A stretch of 64,000 bases of DNA. Origin: Pseudomonadota bacterium. Its GTDB lineage: Bacteria > Myxococcota_A > Polyangia > Polyangiales > Polyangiaceae. Location of the stretch: contig JAEWRL010000190.1 in NCBI GenBank assembly GCA_023398955.1, positions 124,001 through 188,000 on the forward strand, read 5' to 3'. The notes below the pieces were generated by a model, which did not search any database, was not told where the DNA came from, and worked only from the letters and a program-made list of their open reading frames with translations. Each line of letters begins with the position of its first letter. Within the stretch, counting starts at the first letter, position 1. The translations under genes were made by a program, and so were the position numbers. This document shows, one piece after another, positions 1 to 8,363 of this stretch.

Positions 1-314
1 CCGACCCGCGTGGCCTCGAGCACACGAATACGCGAAACGCGCTTCTGAACCGCCAAACGTCGCAGCTGCCTTCGGCGATACAAAGCCCCGGCCACGAGAG
101 AGGCGAGGAGCACACCCGCAGCGATCGGACCCCATGAGCTACCCCCACCCTGCTTCGATGACACCTCCGGAGCTCCGCTCTGCTTCAGCCACGTCCGCGG
201 CGCCTCGGCCACGCGCGCGGGTTCGCCCGGCGTTGGCGCACCCGCGCTCAGTGACGTCAAAGCTGTGACCGCCAGCGCCAGCGCCACGACGGTCCCTAGG
301 GCGCGGCGGGTCAT
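1..314 (-). CDS. fliO: Flagellar export protein FliO, partial (C-terminus outside window)
   Basis: The reading frame begins with ATG at 314, overlapping the fliN stop (ATGA), and stays open to the window edge. The first ~26 residues look like a signal peptide; near residues 54-70 is a membrane segment (WGPIAAGVLLASLVAGAL) followed by a basic stretch (YRRRQLRRL). This matches FliO, the small bitopic protein that helps assemble the FliPQR export gate in the inner membrane. Identification rests on topology and position directly after fliN, because FliO sequences diverge strongly. fliP, fliQ, fliR, flhB and flhA would be expected next, beyond the edge. Confidence 0.75.
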   Translation of the reverse strand, partial: MTRRALGTVVALALAVTALTSLSAGAPTPGEPARVAEAPRTWLKQSGAPEVSSKQGGGSSWGPIAAGVLLASLVAGALYRRRQLRRLAVQKRVSRIRVLEATRV

Positions 315-712
315 CGCTCCTCCGACGTGTTGCGCGTCTCGTCTCCCACGAGGACCTCGGTGATGCGCACACCGTAGCGCTCGCCAACGACGACCGCTTC
401 GGCACGCGCAACGAGTCGGTCGTTGACGAGGATGTCGAGGGGTTCACCGTTCACCTTGCTGAGCTCGAGCACCGAACCGGGGCCAAGGCGCAGAACATCG
501 CTAATTTTGACCCTCTTGCGGCCCAACTCGACAGTGAGCTCGACGGGAACGTCCATGACGAATCCCAGACTGTCGATGCCGCGCGCTGTGGGTCCTCCAC
601 GCGAGGGATCAGATGTCGTTGCTGGCGCGATGGAGGCGGCGAGGTCGTCAGTGCGTGACCCCGTCAACGGATGCAGCTCGTGGGACTGGGGCGGCTTCTG
701 GGCAGAACTCAT
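311..712 (-). CDS. fliN: Flagellar motor switch protein FliN
   Basis: 133 aa. After a ~50-residue flexible N-terminal part comes a SpoA/FliN domain: VMDVPVELTVELGRKRVKI, then LRLGPGSVLELSKVNGEPLD, LVNDRLVARAEAVVV and RYGVRITEVL. FliN forms the bottom of the cytoplasmic C-ring with FliM and helps dock the FliH-FliI export complex. Length is normal for the family. It lies 56 nt after fliM and overlaps fliO by 4 nt, so it belongs to the same transcript. Confidence 0.93.
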   Translation of the reverse strand: MSSAQKPPQSHELHPLTGSRTDDLAASIAPATTSDPSRGGPTARGIDSLGFVMDVPVELTVELGRKRVKISDVLRLGPGSVLELSKVNGEPLDILVNDRLVARAEAVVVGERYGVRITEVLVGDETRNTSEER

Positions 713-768
713 GCCCGCGTCTCATTCAAAGACCGTGCCGCTCGACAGTCTCGGCTACGTGCCTCGCG

Positions 769-1686
769 TCATTCGTCTAGCCGCCCCTTGATCTCCAGGG
801 ACACCTGTCCTCGCGACACCACCGGGCGCCCCTCCAGCTTGGGGAGGTCCGCTACCTTGAGAATCACGGGGTCGTCCGTCGCAGTGGGCAAGCGGAGGAC
901 CTGTCCCACGTGCAGCCCGAGAACCTCGCGGAGCCCTAGACGAATCCTACCCAGCTCGGCCACGACATCGAGCTCCACGTCCATGAGCGCCTCGACCATC
1001 CGCGGGTCGGGCGCGATCCCTGCGTCGTCTTCCTGCTCACGCGCCGCAAGCTCCAAGGCCTCGGCGCTCACGGCAATGGAGATCCGGGGATCGCCCGACG
1101 ACGGCTCGAAGCCACAGGCGACGCGCAGCCCGTGAGCGGTGGGGAAATCTGGGGGATCATCGTCAGCTCTGGCCTGAGAAGCCACGACGGAGAACGTCAG
1201 GCCCACCTCCTCACGCACCGCGTCCGCAAAGCTCTGCGCCAGACCCCGCGCGATCCTGGCGATGAGTGCGCGCTGCGCCAGTGTCAGCTCCCGCCCGATT
1301 GCAGTCGAACTCAGAGTACTTGCCCCGAGCGACCCCTCCAAGATGAGCTGGATGGCGGTCCCGTTGAGCGTCAAACGCGCCCAAGCGGACATCTCCTCGG
1401 CTTCGAGAAGTACGTGGAACCATGGTCCCGCTCGGTCGGGGTCCTCGTCTGACGGACCGAGGAACGATACCGGCTCGGGCACGAGTCGCGCCTTCTGGCG
1501 AATCATGAACGGCATCGTGCGTCGCGCGCTGCGCGAGAACCGCACCGCCACCAGGGCCATGGCATGCATGGCTGCTCGGAGATGGCGCTCACGCCCGCTG
1601 AGGTCGACCACTTTCGGAGCCAGGGAGGCTCTCATCACCGGGACCTCCGTTCCCAGGGGCGACTCTTCCGGAGTGGAGGTCATCAT
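769..1686 (-). CDS. fliM: Flagellar motor switch protein FliM, divergent N-terminus
   Basis: 305 aa. The C-terminal ~75 residues are a SpoA domain (MDVELDVVAELGRIRLGLRE, ..VGQVLRLPTATDDPVILKV). The middle resembles the FliM CheC-like domain (LTLNGTAIQLILEGSLG). Known FliM proteins start with a short CheY-P-binding peptide (LSQ-x-EIDALL type); here the N-terminus is MMTSTPEESPLGTEVPVMRA and no such motif is visible. The start overlaps the fliL stop by 4 nt, which supports the chosen N-terminus. The protein is FliM by architecture and by its place between fliL and fliN, but the region joining ring and stator-facing layers is poorly conserved. Confidence 0.85.
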   Translation of the reverse strand: MMTSTPEESPLGTEVPVMRASLAPKVVDLSGRERHLRAAMHAMALVAVRFSRSARRTMPFMIRQKARLVPEPVSFLGPSDEDPDRAGPWFHVLLEAEEMSAWARLTLNGTAIQLILEGSLGASTLSSTAIGRELTLAQRALIARIARGLAQSFADAVREEVGLTFSVVASQARADDDPPDFPTAHGLRVACGFEPSSGDPRISIAVSAEALELAAREQEDDAGIAPDPRMVEALMDVELDVVAELGRIRLGLREVLGLHVGQVLRLPTATDDPVILKVADLPKLEGRPVVSRGQVSLEIKGRLDE

Positions 1687-2186
1687 TGCGCCATGTAGTC
1701 GGTGACCAAGATGCGCTTGGCGTTCTTCGCACCAAAGGCCGAGATCACTTGTTTGCTCAAGTCCTCCACGACGGCGCCGAAAGTGCCCGCGCCGGTCAGG
1801 GCCTCAAACGATTTCGAGCGGAGATAGTAGATGACCACCTCCCGCCCCTTCGGAATGAAGCGCTTGGCCGCTTGGACGTCAGCGCCGCTTCGCAGCTCCA
1901 CGGACACCCCTACCCGGAGGTGGTGAAGGGTACCTTGGGCGCTGCGCACGTCTACGACGATGTCCCCGAGCGGGATGGCCTCCGACATGAGTTCTTCCAC
2001 CGGCTCCCCCGCCGCAGCGGAGGCCGCGGGTGCGGGGCGCTTCTTGCCGAGGAGCTTGGCGCCCGCGACCGCGCCCCCACCCCCTGCGCCGACCACTGCT
2101 ATGAGCCCCGTCAAGAGCCACAGCCAGAACTTTGATTTGCGCCTCTTTGTGGGCGGGGGCGGGGCATCAGACATGGCTCGAATCAA
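1683..2186 (-). CDS. fliL: Flagellar basal body-associated protein FliL
   Basis: 167 aa. A short Pro/Lys-rich cytoplasmic head is followed by a single membrane segment (FWLWLLTGLIAVVGAGGGG, ~residues 20-45), a linker, and a periplasmic domain with the FliL pattern (IPLGDIVVDVRS, HHLRVGVSVELRS, ILVTDYMAQ at the C-terminus). FliL surrounds the stator units and supports torque. ATG at 2186 is used; an internal Met at residue 5 is also possible. The gene sits 22 nt after flgE and overlaps fliM by 4 nt. Confidence 0.9.
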   Translation of the reverse strand: MIRAMSDAPPPPTKRRKSKFWLWLLTGLIAVVGAGGGGAVAGAKLLGKKRPAPAASAAAGEPVEELMSEAIPLGDIVVDVRSAQGTLHHLRVGVSVELRSGADVQAAKRFIPKGREVVIYYLRSKSFEALTGAGTFGAVVEDLSKQVISAFGAKNAKRILVTDYMAQ

Positions 2187-2208
2187 CTCCTCGACTCGCG
2201 GCTCAGGC

Positions 2209-3495
2209 TCACCGCTTGATGCTCATCAGCACCTGTAACATCTCATCGGCGGTCGTTATGGTCTTCGAGTTCGCGGAGAAGGCCCGCTGGTGCTGAATGA
2301 GACCGACGAACTCCTCCGAGATGTCTACGTTGGAGCCCTCGAGGGCGCCCGCCGTGATGACACCGCGTCCACCCGTCCCAGGCATGCCGATGGCCGGCGC
2401 CCCGCTCTCGCGCGTATCGCTCCAGAGCGTCTGCCCGGCTCGTGCCAAGCCCTGGTTGGAACGGAATTTTGCCACGGCTAGCTGGGCTAACGGCAGCCGC
2501 TGACCGTTGCTGTAGAGGCCCATGACCATTCCCTGTCCGTCGATGGCCACGCCCGCGAAATCGCCGGACGCATAGCCGTCCTGGGACTGGCTCGAGACAC
2601 TTGTCGGCGAAGCAAACTGCGTGATGCCGTCAACCCCCGTTCCGCCAGCGCTCAGCGATTGACCGAAGCTCAGCTCGATCGTTTGGGCAGCAGTCGCTCC
2701 CTGGAAGTTAATCGTCGCCATCGTCGAGGACGCGGATTCGAGGGCACCCGTCGTCGTGAAGGCCATGGTGCCGGTGCCGACCTCCACGTTCATCCCGGGC
2801 GCGGGCGGGTTCGTCTCGTCCCCGGACGCCAGCGCGTGCCAGGCCCACGTGTTCTCACCCGTCTTGTTGAAGTAGATATTCAGGGAGTGTGCGCCACCCA
2901 GGGAGTCATAGACGGTCATCGTGGTGGAGAAGTTCGAGGTATTCCCCGGGTCAGCCGCGCTCCAAGGCAACGCGGGGACTGGATCCCCCGAGTTCAAGTT
3001 GGCGGCCACCGAGATGCGCTCCGTGGCTCGCGGCTCGAGCGCGGAGGTTGGAGCCGAGACGGGGGATAAGGTGACAGCGAGGGTGCCATCCGGGTTCGCC
3101 GAGTAGCCCTGAACCTGCAACCCACTCGGGCTCACCAGGTATCCATCATTGTTGAGTACGAACTGCCCGGCCCGCGTGTAGTAGTTACCGACGACACCGT
3201 CCACGCTGCCGTGGACGACGAAGAAGCCGTCGCCGGAAAGAGCGATGTCCGTGGCGACGCCGGTGCTCGACATGGAACCCTGCGTGAAGACCTGCTGGAC
3301 CTCCCCGAGACGAACCCCAGAGCCTGCCGAAGGGGAGCCACCACGCATGGATTGCCCCAGAACGTCCTCGAAGACAGCTCGCTGGCTCTTGAAGCCGACT
3401 GTGTTCATGTTGGCGATGTTATCGCCCATCACACCCAACGCCTCACCCTCGGCCTTGAGACCAGATACGCCCGCATACATTGCACGCATTACCAT
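2209..3495 (-). CDS. flgE: Flagellar hook protein FlgE
   Basis: 428 aa. The N-terminus (MRAMYAGVSGLKAEGEALGV, DNIANMNTVGFKSQR) is the rod/hook/HAP signature and the C-terminus (SNVDISEEFVGLIQHQRAF, ITTADEMLQVLMSIKR) is the matching flg_bbr_C segment. In between are FlgE-type D1/D2 features (DGFFVVHG, YTRAGQFVLNNDGYLV). It polymerises into the hook outside the cell. It is longer than rod proteins FlgF/FlgG (about 250 aa) and follows flgD, which settles the assignment. Start could be ATG at 3495 or the second Met two codons later. Confidence 0.95.
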   Translation of the reverse strand: MVMRAMYAGVSGLKAEGEALGVMGDNIANMNTVGFKSQRAVFEDVLGQSMRGGSPSAGSGVRLGEVQQVFTQGSMSSTGVATDIALSGDGFFVVHGSVDGVVGNYYTRAGQFVLNNDGYLVSPSGLQVQGYSANPDGTLAVTLSPVSAPTSALEPRATERISVAANLNSGDPVPALPWSAADPGNTSNFSTTMTVYDSLGGAHSLNIYFNKTGENTWAWHALASGDETNPPAPGMNVEVGTGTMAFTTTGALESASSTMATINFQGATAAQTIELSFGQSLSAGGTGVDGITQFASPTSVSSQSQDGYASGDFAGVAIDGQGMVMGLYSNGQRLPLAQLAVAKFRSNQGLARAGQTLWSDTRESGAPAIGMPGTGGRGVITAGALEGSNVDISEEFVGLIQHQRAFSANSKTITTADEMLQVLMSIKR

Positions 3496-3529
3496 AGGTA
3501 CGTCCTACTCGTGGAGTGTCACCACGATA

Positions 3530-4216
3530 TCAGGGGGTTGGCGCGGGAGACTCGACCCGCACTAGTTCAGATACAGGTGAGTTGGAGCCGTCCTCGAAGT
3601 GAATGACCGGGTAGCCCTCGTCGAAGGAGACGGCCTGCACACGTCCGGTCACTTCCTGAAGCACGGGCACGACGGACTGATCCGCAGCGCGCGCATCGAC
3701 GGAAACCGAGTACGACCCTGCCGGCAATCGGTTCCCGTCGTCGCCGTAGCCATCCCAGGTCAGCTTGACGGAGCCTGCAGCGGCAGCGCCCACTGTCATC
3801 GTTCGCACGGTCTGTCCATACTGGTTCTCGATGCCGACGGTCACCTCGGCAGCCGCCCCACCGAGCTTGAAGGAGATAGGGGTCGGTTCTCCGTTCGCCT
3901 CATGAGAGATGCGCGAGCCTCGCGCCGTAGCCACGCTCCCAACGAGAGCGAGTGCGTCCGTCGTGGCCTGGGCCCGGGTTTGGGTTGCCAGCGCGTCCAG
4001 CCGCTGATTGATCCCCATCGTCTGCTCGAGCGAGGAGAACTGCGCCAACTCAGCGATGAACTGCGTATTCTCTTGGGGCTTGAGTGGATCCTGATGCTTG
4101 AGCTGAGCCACGAGCAACTTGAGGAAATCATCGTGATCGAGGGCTGCTTGCGCAGACTTGCTCCCCACGGCAGCGCTGAGTTGAGTCTGGCCAGAACTGG
4201 CGGTCGGGTCGATCAT
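3530..4216 (-). CDS. flgD: Hook-capping protein FlgD
   Basis: 228 aa. The N-terminal half has the FlgD signature (DHDDFLKLLVAQLKHQDPLK, ENTQFIAELAQFSSLEQ), and the C-terminal half has the FlgD Ig/tudor part (VKLTWDGYGDDGNRLPAGSY..VSVDAR). FlgD is the scaffold cap that guides FlgE subunits during hook growth and is lost afterwards. Length and domain order are normal. It lies 5 nt after fliK and 34 nt before flgE, the usual fliK-flgD-flgE order. Confidence 0.95.
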   Translation of the reverse strand: MIDPTASSGQTQLSAAVGSKSAQAALDHDDFLKLLVAQLKHQDPLKPQENTQFIAELAQFSSLEQTMGINQRLDALATQTRAQATTDALALVGSVATARGSRISHEANGEPTPISFKLGGAAAEVTVGIENQYGQTVRTMTVGAAAAGSVKLTWDGYGDDGNRLPAGSYSVSVDARAADQSVVPVLQEVTGRVQAVSFDEGYPVIHFEDGSNSPVSELVRVESPAPTP

Positions 4217-4221
4217 GTTCG

Positions 4222-4854
4222 TTATCCCACTACCTTCAGGCGATTCGACCGGCGTTTCTGCGTGTCGGCTCGCCCAAACTCGCTAGCAGCCTTTCCTCCG
4301 GCATGTCGCGGGGCTGCTGGGTCCCCTGATGCAACCCGGGTGCCAGTTGTTCCCATCGTCACGAACCTTATGAGTTCGACGCGCAGCCCACTGCTCACGA
4401 GCGCCTGATGAAGGGCTTGCCGCTCGGACTCCAGGAGCGCCGTCGTCGTCGACCGAGCCGCGCTCAGCAGCACCCGCAGGCCGTCGCTCCCGCGCTCGAC
4501 GAGAAGGGCGATCTCCCCAAGGCGTCCCACGTTCAGCTGGAGACGGACCTCGTTCGGCTCCTCCTGCGCGGCGCCCTCCGCGGCCTGACAGACCCTGGGC
4601 GTCTGGGCGGACCAAGCGCCGCTCCGCTCCCCCCGCGTCAGTACACCGACAGGAGGGCGCCATGCGCCTGACGCACCAGCGGCCGACTCTTCCGCAGGCA
4701 GCGCGGACGTGGCCTGCAACGCCGAGAGGAGCAGGGTTGACCACTCGGCGACCTCTTCCTCGCGGCGCCGCAGCTCTCGACCTGTAACGTGGTCAGAGGC
4801 ACAGCGGCCTGGCGCTGTCCGTGAAGCATCCATGTCGAGCCGTTCGCGGGTCAA
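4222..4854 (-). CDS. fliK: Short FliK-like hook-length control protein
   Basis: 210 aa. Residues ~100-165 fit the conserved C-terminal Flg_hook domain (RLQLNVGRLGEIALLVERGS, LRVLLSAARSTTTALLESER, LVSSGLRVELIRF). This domain flips export specificity from hook to filament proteins. Typical FliK is 350-450 aa with a long disordered N-terminal ruler; here only ~95 residues precede the domain. Position between fliJ and flgD agrees with fliK. The start overlaps the fliJ stop (ATGA). Confident on domain and context, less so on how length is measured. Confidence 0.75.
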   Translation of the reverse strand: MTRERLDMDASRTAPGRCASDHVTGRELRRREEEVAEWSTLLLSALQATSALPAEESAAGASGAWRPPVGVLTRGERSGAWSAQTPRVCQAAEGAAQEEPNEVRLQLNVGRLGEIALLVERGSDGLRVLLSAARSTTTALLESERQALHQALVSSGLRVELIRFVTMGTTGTRVASGDPAAPRHAGGKAASEFGRADTQKRRSNRLKVVG

Positions 4855-5318
4855 GCGCTTCTCTCCTTGACCCTCGCTGCTGCGTTCCGTCGCGCACGTC
4901 CCGCGTGCTCGTCCGTCGCCTTCTGTTCAGCACGCTCCTCTGTCCGGCGCGCGGATGCGAGCAGGCGATCCATCAGGACCTGGAGGCGCTTGAGATCGTT
5001 GCGCGCGGCCACAGCCTCGTTCTGAGCGTTCCGGACCTTCGCTTCGGCTTGCAGGAGCTCTCCACGAGCGCGTGCATAGCATCGGCTCGTGTCCTCCACC
5101 CAGGACTGCGTCTCCGCCCAATCGCCAGCCTGAAGGGCCCCTTGAAGCAGCTCCCGTCGACGCTCCGTGGCCAGACGAAGCCGCTCTTGCTCCGAGTCGA
5201 CGCGAGTTCGCGCGGCCTCGACCAGGCTCCGAGCGAGGTTCAGCTGCTCCACGCGCTGGCCCAAGGCGCGCTCTCGATGCTCCACCAGCATCGCAACACG
5301 CTTCTGGCGGCTACTCAT
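4851..5318 (-). CDS. fliJ: Flagellar FliJ-like coiled-coil export protein
   Basis: 155 aa, almost entirely heptad-rich helix with high Arg/Glu/Leu/Ala content (RVEQLNLARSLVEAARTRVD, ..RNDLKRLQVLMDRLLASARR). FliJ inserts into the FliI hexamer as a stalk and links it to FlhA. Sequence similarity within FliJ is weak, so the call leans on length, coiled-coil character and its place between fliI and fliK with 4-nt overlaps on both sides. Confidence 0.8.
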   Translation of the reverse strand: MSSRQKRVAMLVEHRERALGQRVEQLNLARSLVEAARTRVDSEQERLRLATERRRELLQGALQAGDWAETQSWVEDTSRCYARARGELLQAEAKVRNAQNEAVAARNDLKRLQVLMDRLLASARRTEERAEQKATDEHAGRARRNAAARVKERSA

Positions 5319-6649
5319 CTCCCACCGCTGGTCTGGGCCATCCGACCCAACGCCAGGAGACGAGCCAGCGTCTCAGCGGAGCTCATCTTGTCGGCGGTCC
5401 GTTGACAGAGGAACTGCTCGAGCTGAGGCATGATGCGTAGGGCCGTCTCGACAGCTGGGTCACTACCCGCCTGGTAGGCCCCCACCTGGATGAGATCAGC
5501 TGCCTCGCGGTGTGCTGCCAATAGCTCGCGGATGCCATTACTCACCGCGATCTGGGTTTCCGAGGCCACCTCGGTCGCCAAACGAGAGATACTGCGTGAT
5601 ATGTCGATTGCCGGGAAATGACCCGCCTCTGCAAGCTGTCGGGACAGGACGATGTGACCGTCGAGGATGCTGCGCACGGCGTCCGCCACTGGATCCGAGA
5701 GATCGTCGCCTTCGACGAGCACCGTGTAGAGAGCCGTGATGCTGCCCTCGGAGGCACCATTGCCGGCTCGCTCGAGAAGCCTTGGGAGGGCGGCGAAGAC
5801 GCTTGGGGGATAGCCCTTCGTCGCGGGCGGCTCCCCGGCGGCGAGAGCAGCCTCGCGCATCGCCATGGCGTAGCGGGTCACCGAGTCCATGACGAGCAAC
5901 ACGGTCTTGCCCTGGTCGCGGAAGTACTCGGCGATCGCGGTCGCCACCTCCGCGCCACGAGCTCTCAGGAGCGGCGGCTGATCACTCGTCGCCGCGACGA
6001 TGACAGAGCGGGCCAAGCCTTCCGCACCCAGAGCATTTCGGATAAAGTCGTTCAGCTCGCGCCCGCGCTCGCCGACGAGGCCCACGACATTCACGTCAGC
6101 CTGGGAGGAGCGACAGATCATGCCGAGCAGGGTGCTCTTACCCACGCCGGCACCTGCGAAAATGCCGACTCGCTGCCCTACGCCTAGCGGCGTAAAAGCA
6201 TCTATCGCGCGCACACCCGAGGTGAACTGACGGCAGATGGGCTTTCGCGCGAACGGATCGGGAGGAGAAGCATGAATGGGACAGCTTCGCGTCGCGCCAA
6301 GGGCAGGACCGCCATCGAGCGGGTTTCCGAGGGCGTCGACGACCCGACCCATCAGGGCCTCCGAGACCGCGACGGTGGCCCCCCGCCGCGTGTGGATCGC
6401 ACGGGCACCGTGGCTCACTCCAGAGATCGGACCAAGGGGCGTCGTCAAGAGACGATCTCCTCGGAACCCAACGACCTCCACCTCGACCTGGCCGCGACGG
6501 GTCTCCACGAGCAAGGTATCCCCCACCGCCGCGCGCAGTCCACCGATCTCGACGATGAGGCCGAGGACCTCCAGCACGGTACCCTGAGGGCTGTGCAGCG
6601 GCGCGCTTCGGCACTGCGCGATGGCTTGTTCATAGGTGAGCGTCACCAT
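5315..6649 (-). CDS. fliI: Flagellum-specific ATPase FliI
   Basis: 444 aa, normal length. An N-terminal beta-barrel like that of F1 subunits is followed by the ATPase core: Walker A GAGVGKST near residue 165, the FliI/YscN signature TSGVRAIDAFTPLGVGQRVG before it, Walker B TVLLVMDSVTRYA, and the P-S-V-F-A-A-L-P-R-L-L-E-R-A-G segment. FliI is the cytoplasmic hexameric ATPase that unloads and unfolds export substrates. It overlaps fliH by 7 nt and fliJ by 4 nt. The presence of flagellin, hook and motor genes nearby rules out an injectisome homologue. Confidence 0.96.
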   Translation of the reverse strand: MVTLTYEQAIAQCRSAPLHSPQGTVLEVLGLIVEIGGLRAAVGDTLLVETRRGQVEVEVVGFRGDRLLTTPLGPISGVSHGARAIHTRRGATVAVSEALMGRVVDALGNPLDGGPALGATRSCPIHASPPDPFARKPICRQFTSGVRAIDAFTPLGVGQRVGIFAGAGVGKSTLLGMICRSSQADVNVVGLVGERGRELNDFIRNALGAEGLARSVIVAATSDQPPLLRARGAEVATAIAEYFRDQGKTVLLVMDSVTRYAMAMREAALAAGEPPATKGYPPSVFAALPRLLERAGNGASEGSITALYTVLVEGDDLSDPVADAVRSILDGHIVLSRQLAEAGHFPAIDISRSISRLATEVASETQIAVSNGIRELLAAHREAADLIQVGAYQAGSDPAVETALRIMPQLEQFLCQRTADKMSSAETLARLLALGRMAQTSGGR

Positions 6650-7380
6650 GAAGCCTCGGGGCTCAAGGCGTCCACGAGGGCCTGGAAACGCTCGGCGAGG
6701 CCCTCATCGACGCTGGCAATCTCGGTCTGCACGATGCACCCGAACACGTCGAGCTGAGGGTCAACGACGAGCTCGACGACCGCCCCTTGCTGGGCAAGCC
6801 GTCCAGCGACGTCAGCCAAGGCAGGCTCGAAGCCTCTACCGACCCGTACCTTGAGCGACTTCCGATCCGCAAGCGTCTGTAATGCTTCTCGGACCACGTT
6901 GAGTAAGAGGCCTGGGTCGAGGCGTACCTCCCGCGCAACCACACGGCTGGCGGCCAGCAATGCCAACTCGATGACCTGGCGGGTAGCCTCGTCGAGCATC
7001 TCTTCCCGCGATTTGTGGAGGGCTGTGACGGCTTGCGCCAACTCCGCGTTCAGGCGCGCCGTCTGCTGCTGTGCCTCGTTCAACGCGGCCCGTTCACCCT
7101 GGAGCGCTGCGAGGTGCCCCATGTCGTCTTCTTCGATCTCGATCCTGGGCTCGTGGGGGGGTATGGCAGGGGTTAAGTGCTGCCCGGAGCCGGAGCCGCT
7201 TCCGCTCGGTTTGGAAGCAGGTGGTGAGCCTGGGGCGGAGTCAGCGGTCGGGCCTCCACGTCCCTCGTCCATTTGTTCGCGACGTGGCGCGAGCCAGGAG
7301 GGCACGTAGGCACGCGTTTGAGAGACGTTCATGAAATTGGCTGGGGTATGCCGGTCCCCGGACTGCTTGCTAGACAACAC
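6643..7380 (-). CDS. fliH: Flagellar assembly protein FliH (ATPase regulator)
   Basis: 245 aa from GTG at 7380, which has GAGGAG about 8 nt upstream and overlaps the fliG stop by 11 nt; ATG at 7332 lacks a visible ribosome site. A Pro/Ser/Gly-rich N-terminus is followed by coiled coil (LQGERAALNEAQQQTARLNA) and a C-terminal V-ATPase-E-like domain (ASRVVAREVRLDPGLLLNVV, VVDPQLDVFGCIVQTEIASV, LAERFQALVDAL). FliH dimers hold FliI and tether it to FliN. Confidence 0.88.
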   Translation of the reverse strand: MLSSKQSGDRHTPANFMNVSQTRAYVPSWLAPRREQMDEGRGGPTADSAPGSPPASKPSGSGSGSGQHLTPAIPPHEPRIEIEEDDMGHLAALQGERAALNEAQQQTARLNAELAQAVTALHKSREEMLDEATRQVIELALLAASRVVAREVRLDPGLLLNVVREALQTLADRKSLKVRVGRGFEPALADVAGRLAQQGAVVELVVDPQLDVFGCIVQTEIASVDEGLAERFQALVDALSPEASW

Positions 7381-8347
7381 CCTTTGTCTCCTCGAAGCTG
7401 ATGATGCCCTCGGCCGCGAGGAGCATGGCCTGGGCGAGGATCTCCTGTTGCGCCGTTTCGACCTCAGTGAGCTTCACGCCGCCCATCATCTCCAGGTCTT
7501 CGCGGAGCCGGTCTGCAGCACGCTTCGACATGCTGTTGAACACGTGCGCCTTCAGCGCTTCGCTCGATGTCTTGAGGGCCATGGTGAGATGGCCAGCGGA
7601 GACCGAGTCGAGCAAAGCACGCATCGCCTTTTTGTCTAGGACAAGCAAGTCTTCGAAGCTGTACATGCTCCTACGGATCTCATCCGCCAACGCCTCGTCG
7701 CCCTGGGCCAGGGACTCGAGGAGCATTTTGCCGACATCGGGATCCAGCTGTCGCACGAGCGAGGCGCTCCTAGCGATCCCATCCACCGAGATCATGGCTT
7801 CCGCACCCGCGGCAGGCAGCTCCGCCAGCAGCGCAGACGCGACCTCCTCCAAGAGTCCCGCCGGGATTTCCGTGATCCTGGCCAAACGTTGCACGACAGA
7901 TGCCCGCATCGGTTCGGGTAGTTGGCTCAGGACGTCTCTCGCCTTGTCCCTGGGCAGCTGGGAGAGCACGGCGGCAACAAGCTGCTCATGCTCGTTCTCC
8001 AGGACGACCGCGAGGGCGGCCGCGTCCGCAGTCACGAGCCGATCCATGGAGGACTGGGGCCCCTCGAAGAATATCTCTGCGGTTCTCTCCTCTCCGATGG
8101 CCTTCGCCGCGACCCGCCGCAGGTATCGCAGACCACCGCGTGGCACGGCGACGGCGTTCTTCGCACATTCGATGAATTCCTCATACACGCCGTCTAGGCT
8201 GGCAGCCGGGACCTCACGCATGATGGCAGCGACCTCACGTAAGCGATGCAGCTCACTGTCATCGAGCTCGGCAATGATGGGAGCCGCCGCGCTCTCCTCG
8301 AGGGACAGCAGCATCAACACAGCCTTTTCGGGTCCGGTGAGCTCCAC
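7370..8347 (-). CDS. fliG: Flagellar motor switch protein FliG
   Basis: 325 aa, normal length. All FliG layers are visible: N-terminal FliF-binding domain (GPEKAVLMLLSLEESAAAPI), the middle domain with EHEQ (usually EHPQ) in ENEHEQLVAAVLSQLP, and the C-terminal torque domain (MYSFEDLLVLDKKAMRALLD, FNSMSKRAADRLREDLEMMG). Charged residues of the stator-facing helix (D, K, R, D) are kept, so a working rotor is expected. The start lies 16 nt after fliF and the stop overlaps fliH. Confidence 0.96.
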   Translation of the reverse strand: MELTGPEKAVLMLLSLEESAAAPIIAELDDSELHRLREVAAIMREVPAASLDGVYEEFIECAKNAVAVPRGGLRYLRRVAAKAIGEERTAEIFFEGPQSSMDRLVTADAAALAVVLENEHEQLVAAVLSQLPRDKARDVLSQLPEPMRASVVQRLARITEIPAGLLEEVASALLAELPAAGAEAMISVDGIARSASLVRQLDPDVGKMLLESLAQGDEALADEIRRSMYSFEDLLVLDKKAMRALLDSVSAGHLTMALKTSSEALKAHVFNSMSKRAADRLREDLEMMGGVKLTEVETAQQEILAQAMLLAAEGIISFEETKGVV

Positions 8348-8363
8348 GTCGTGCCAGTACTTG

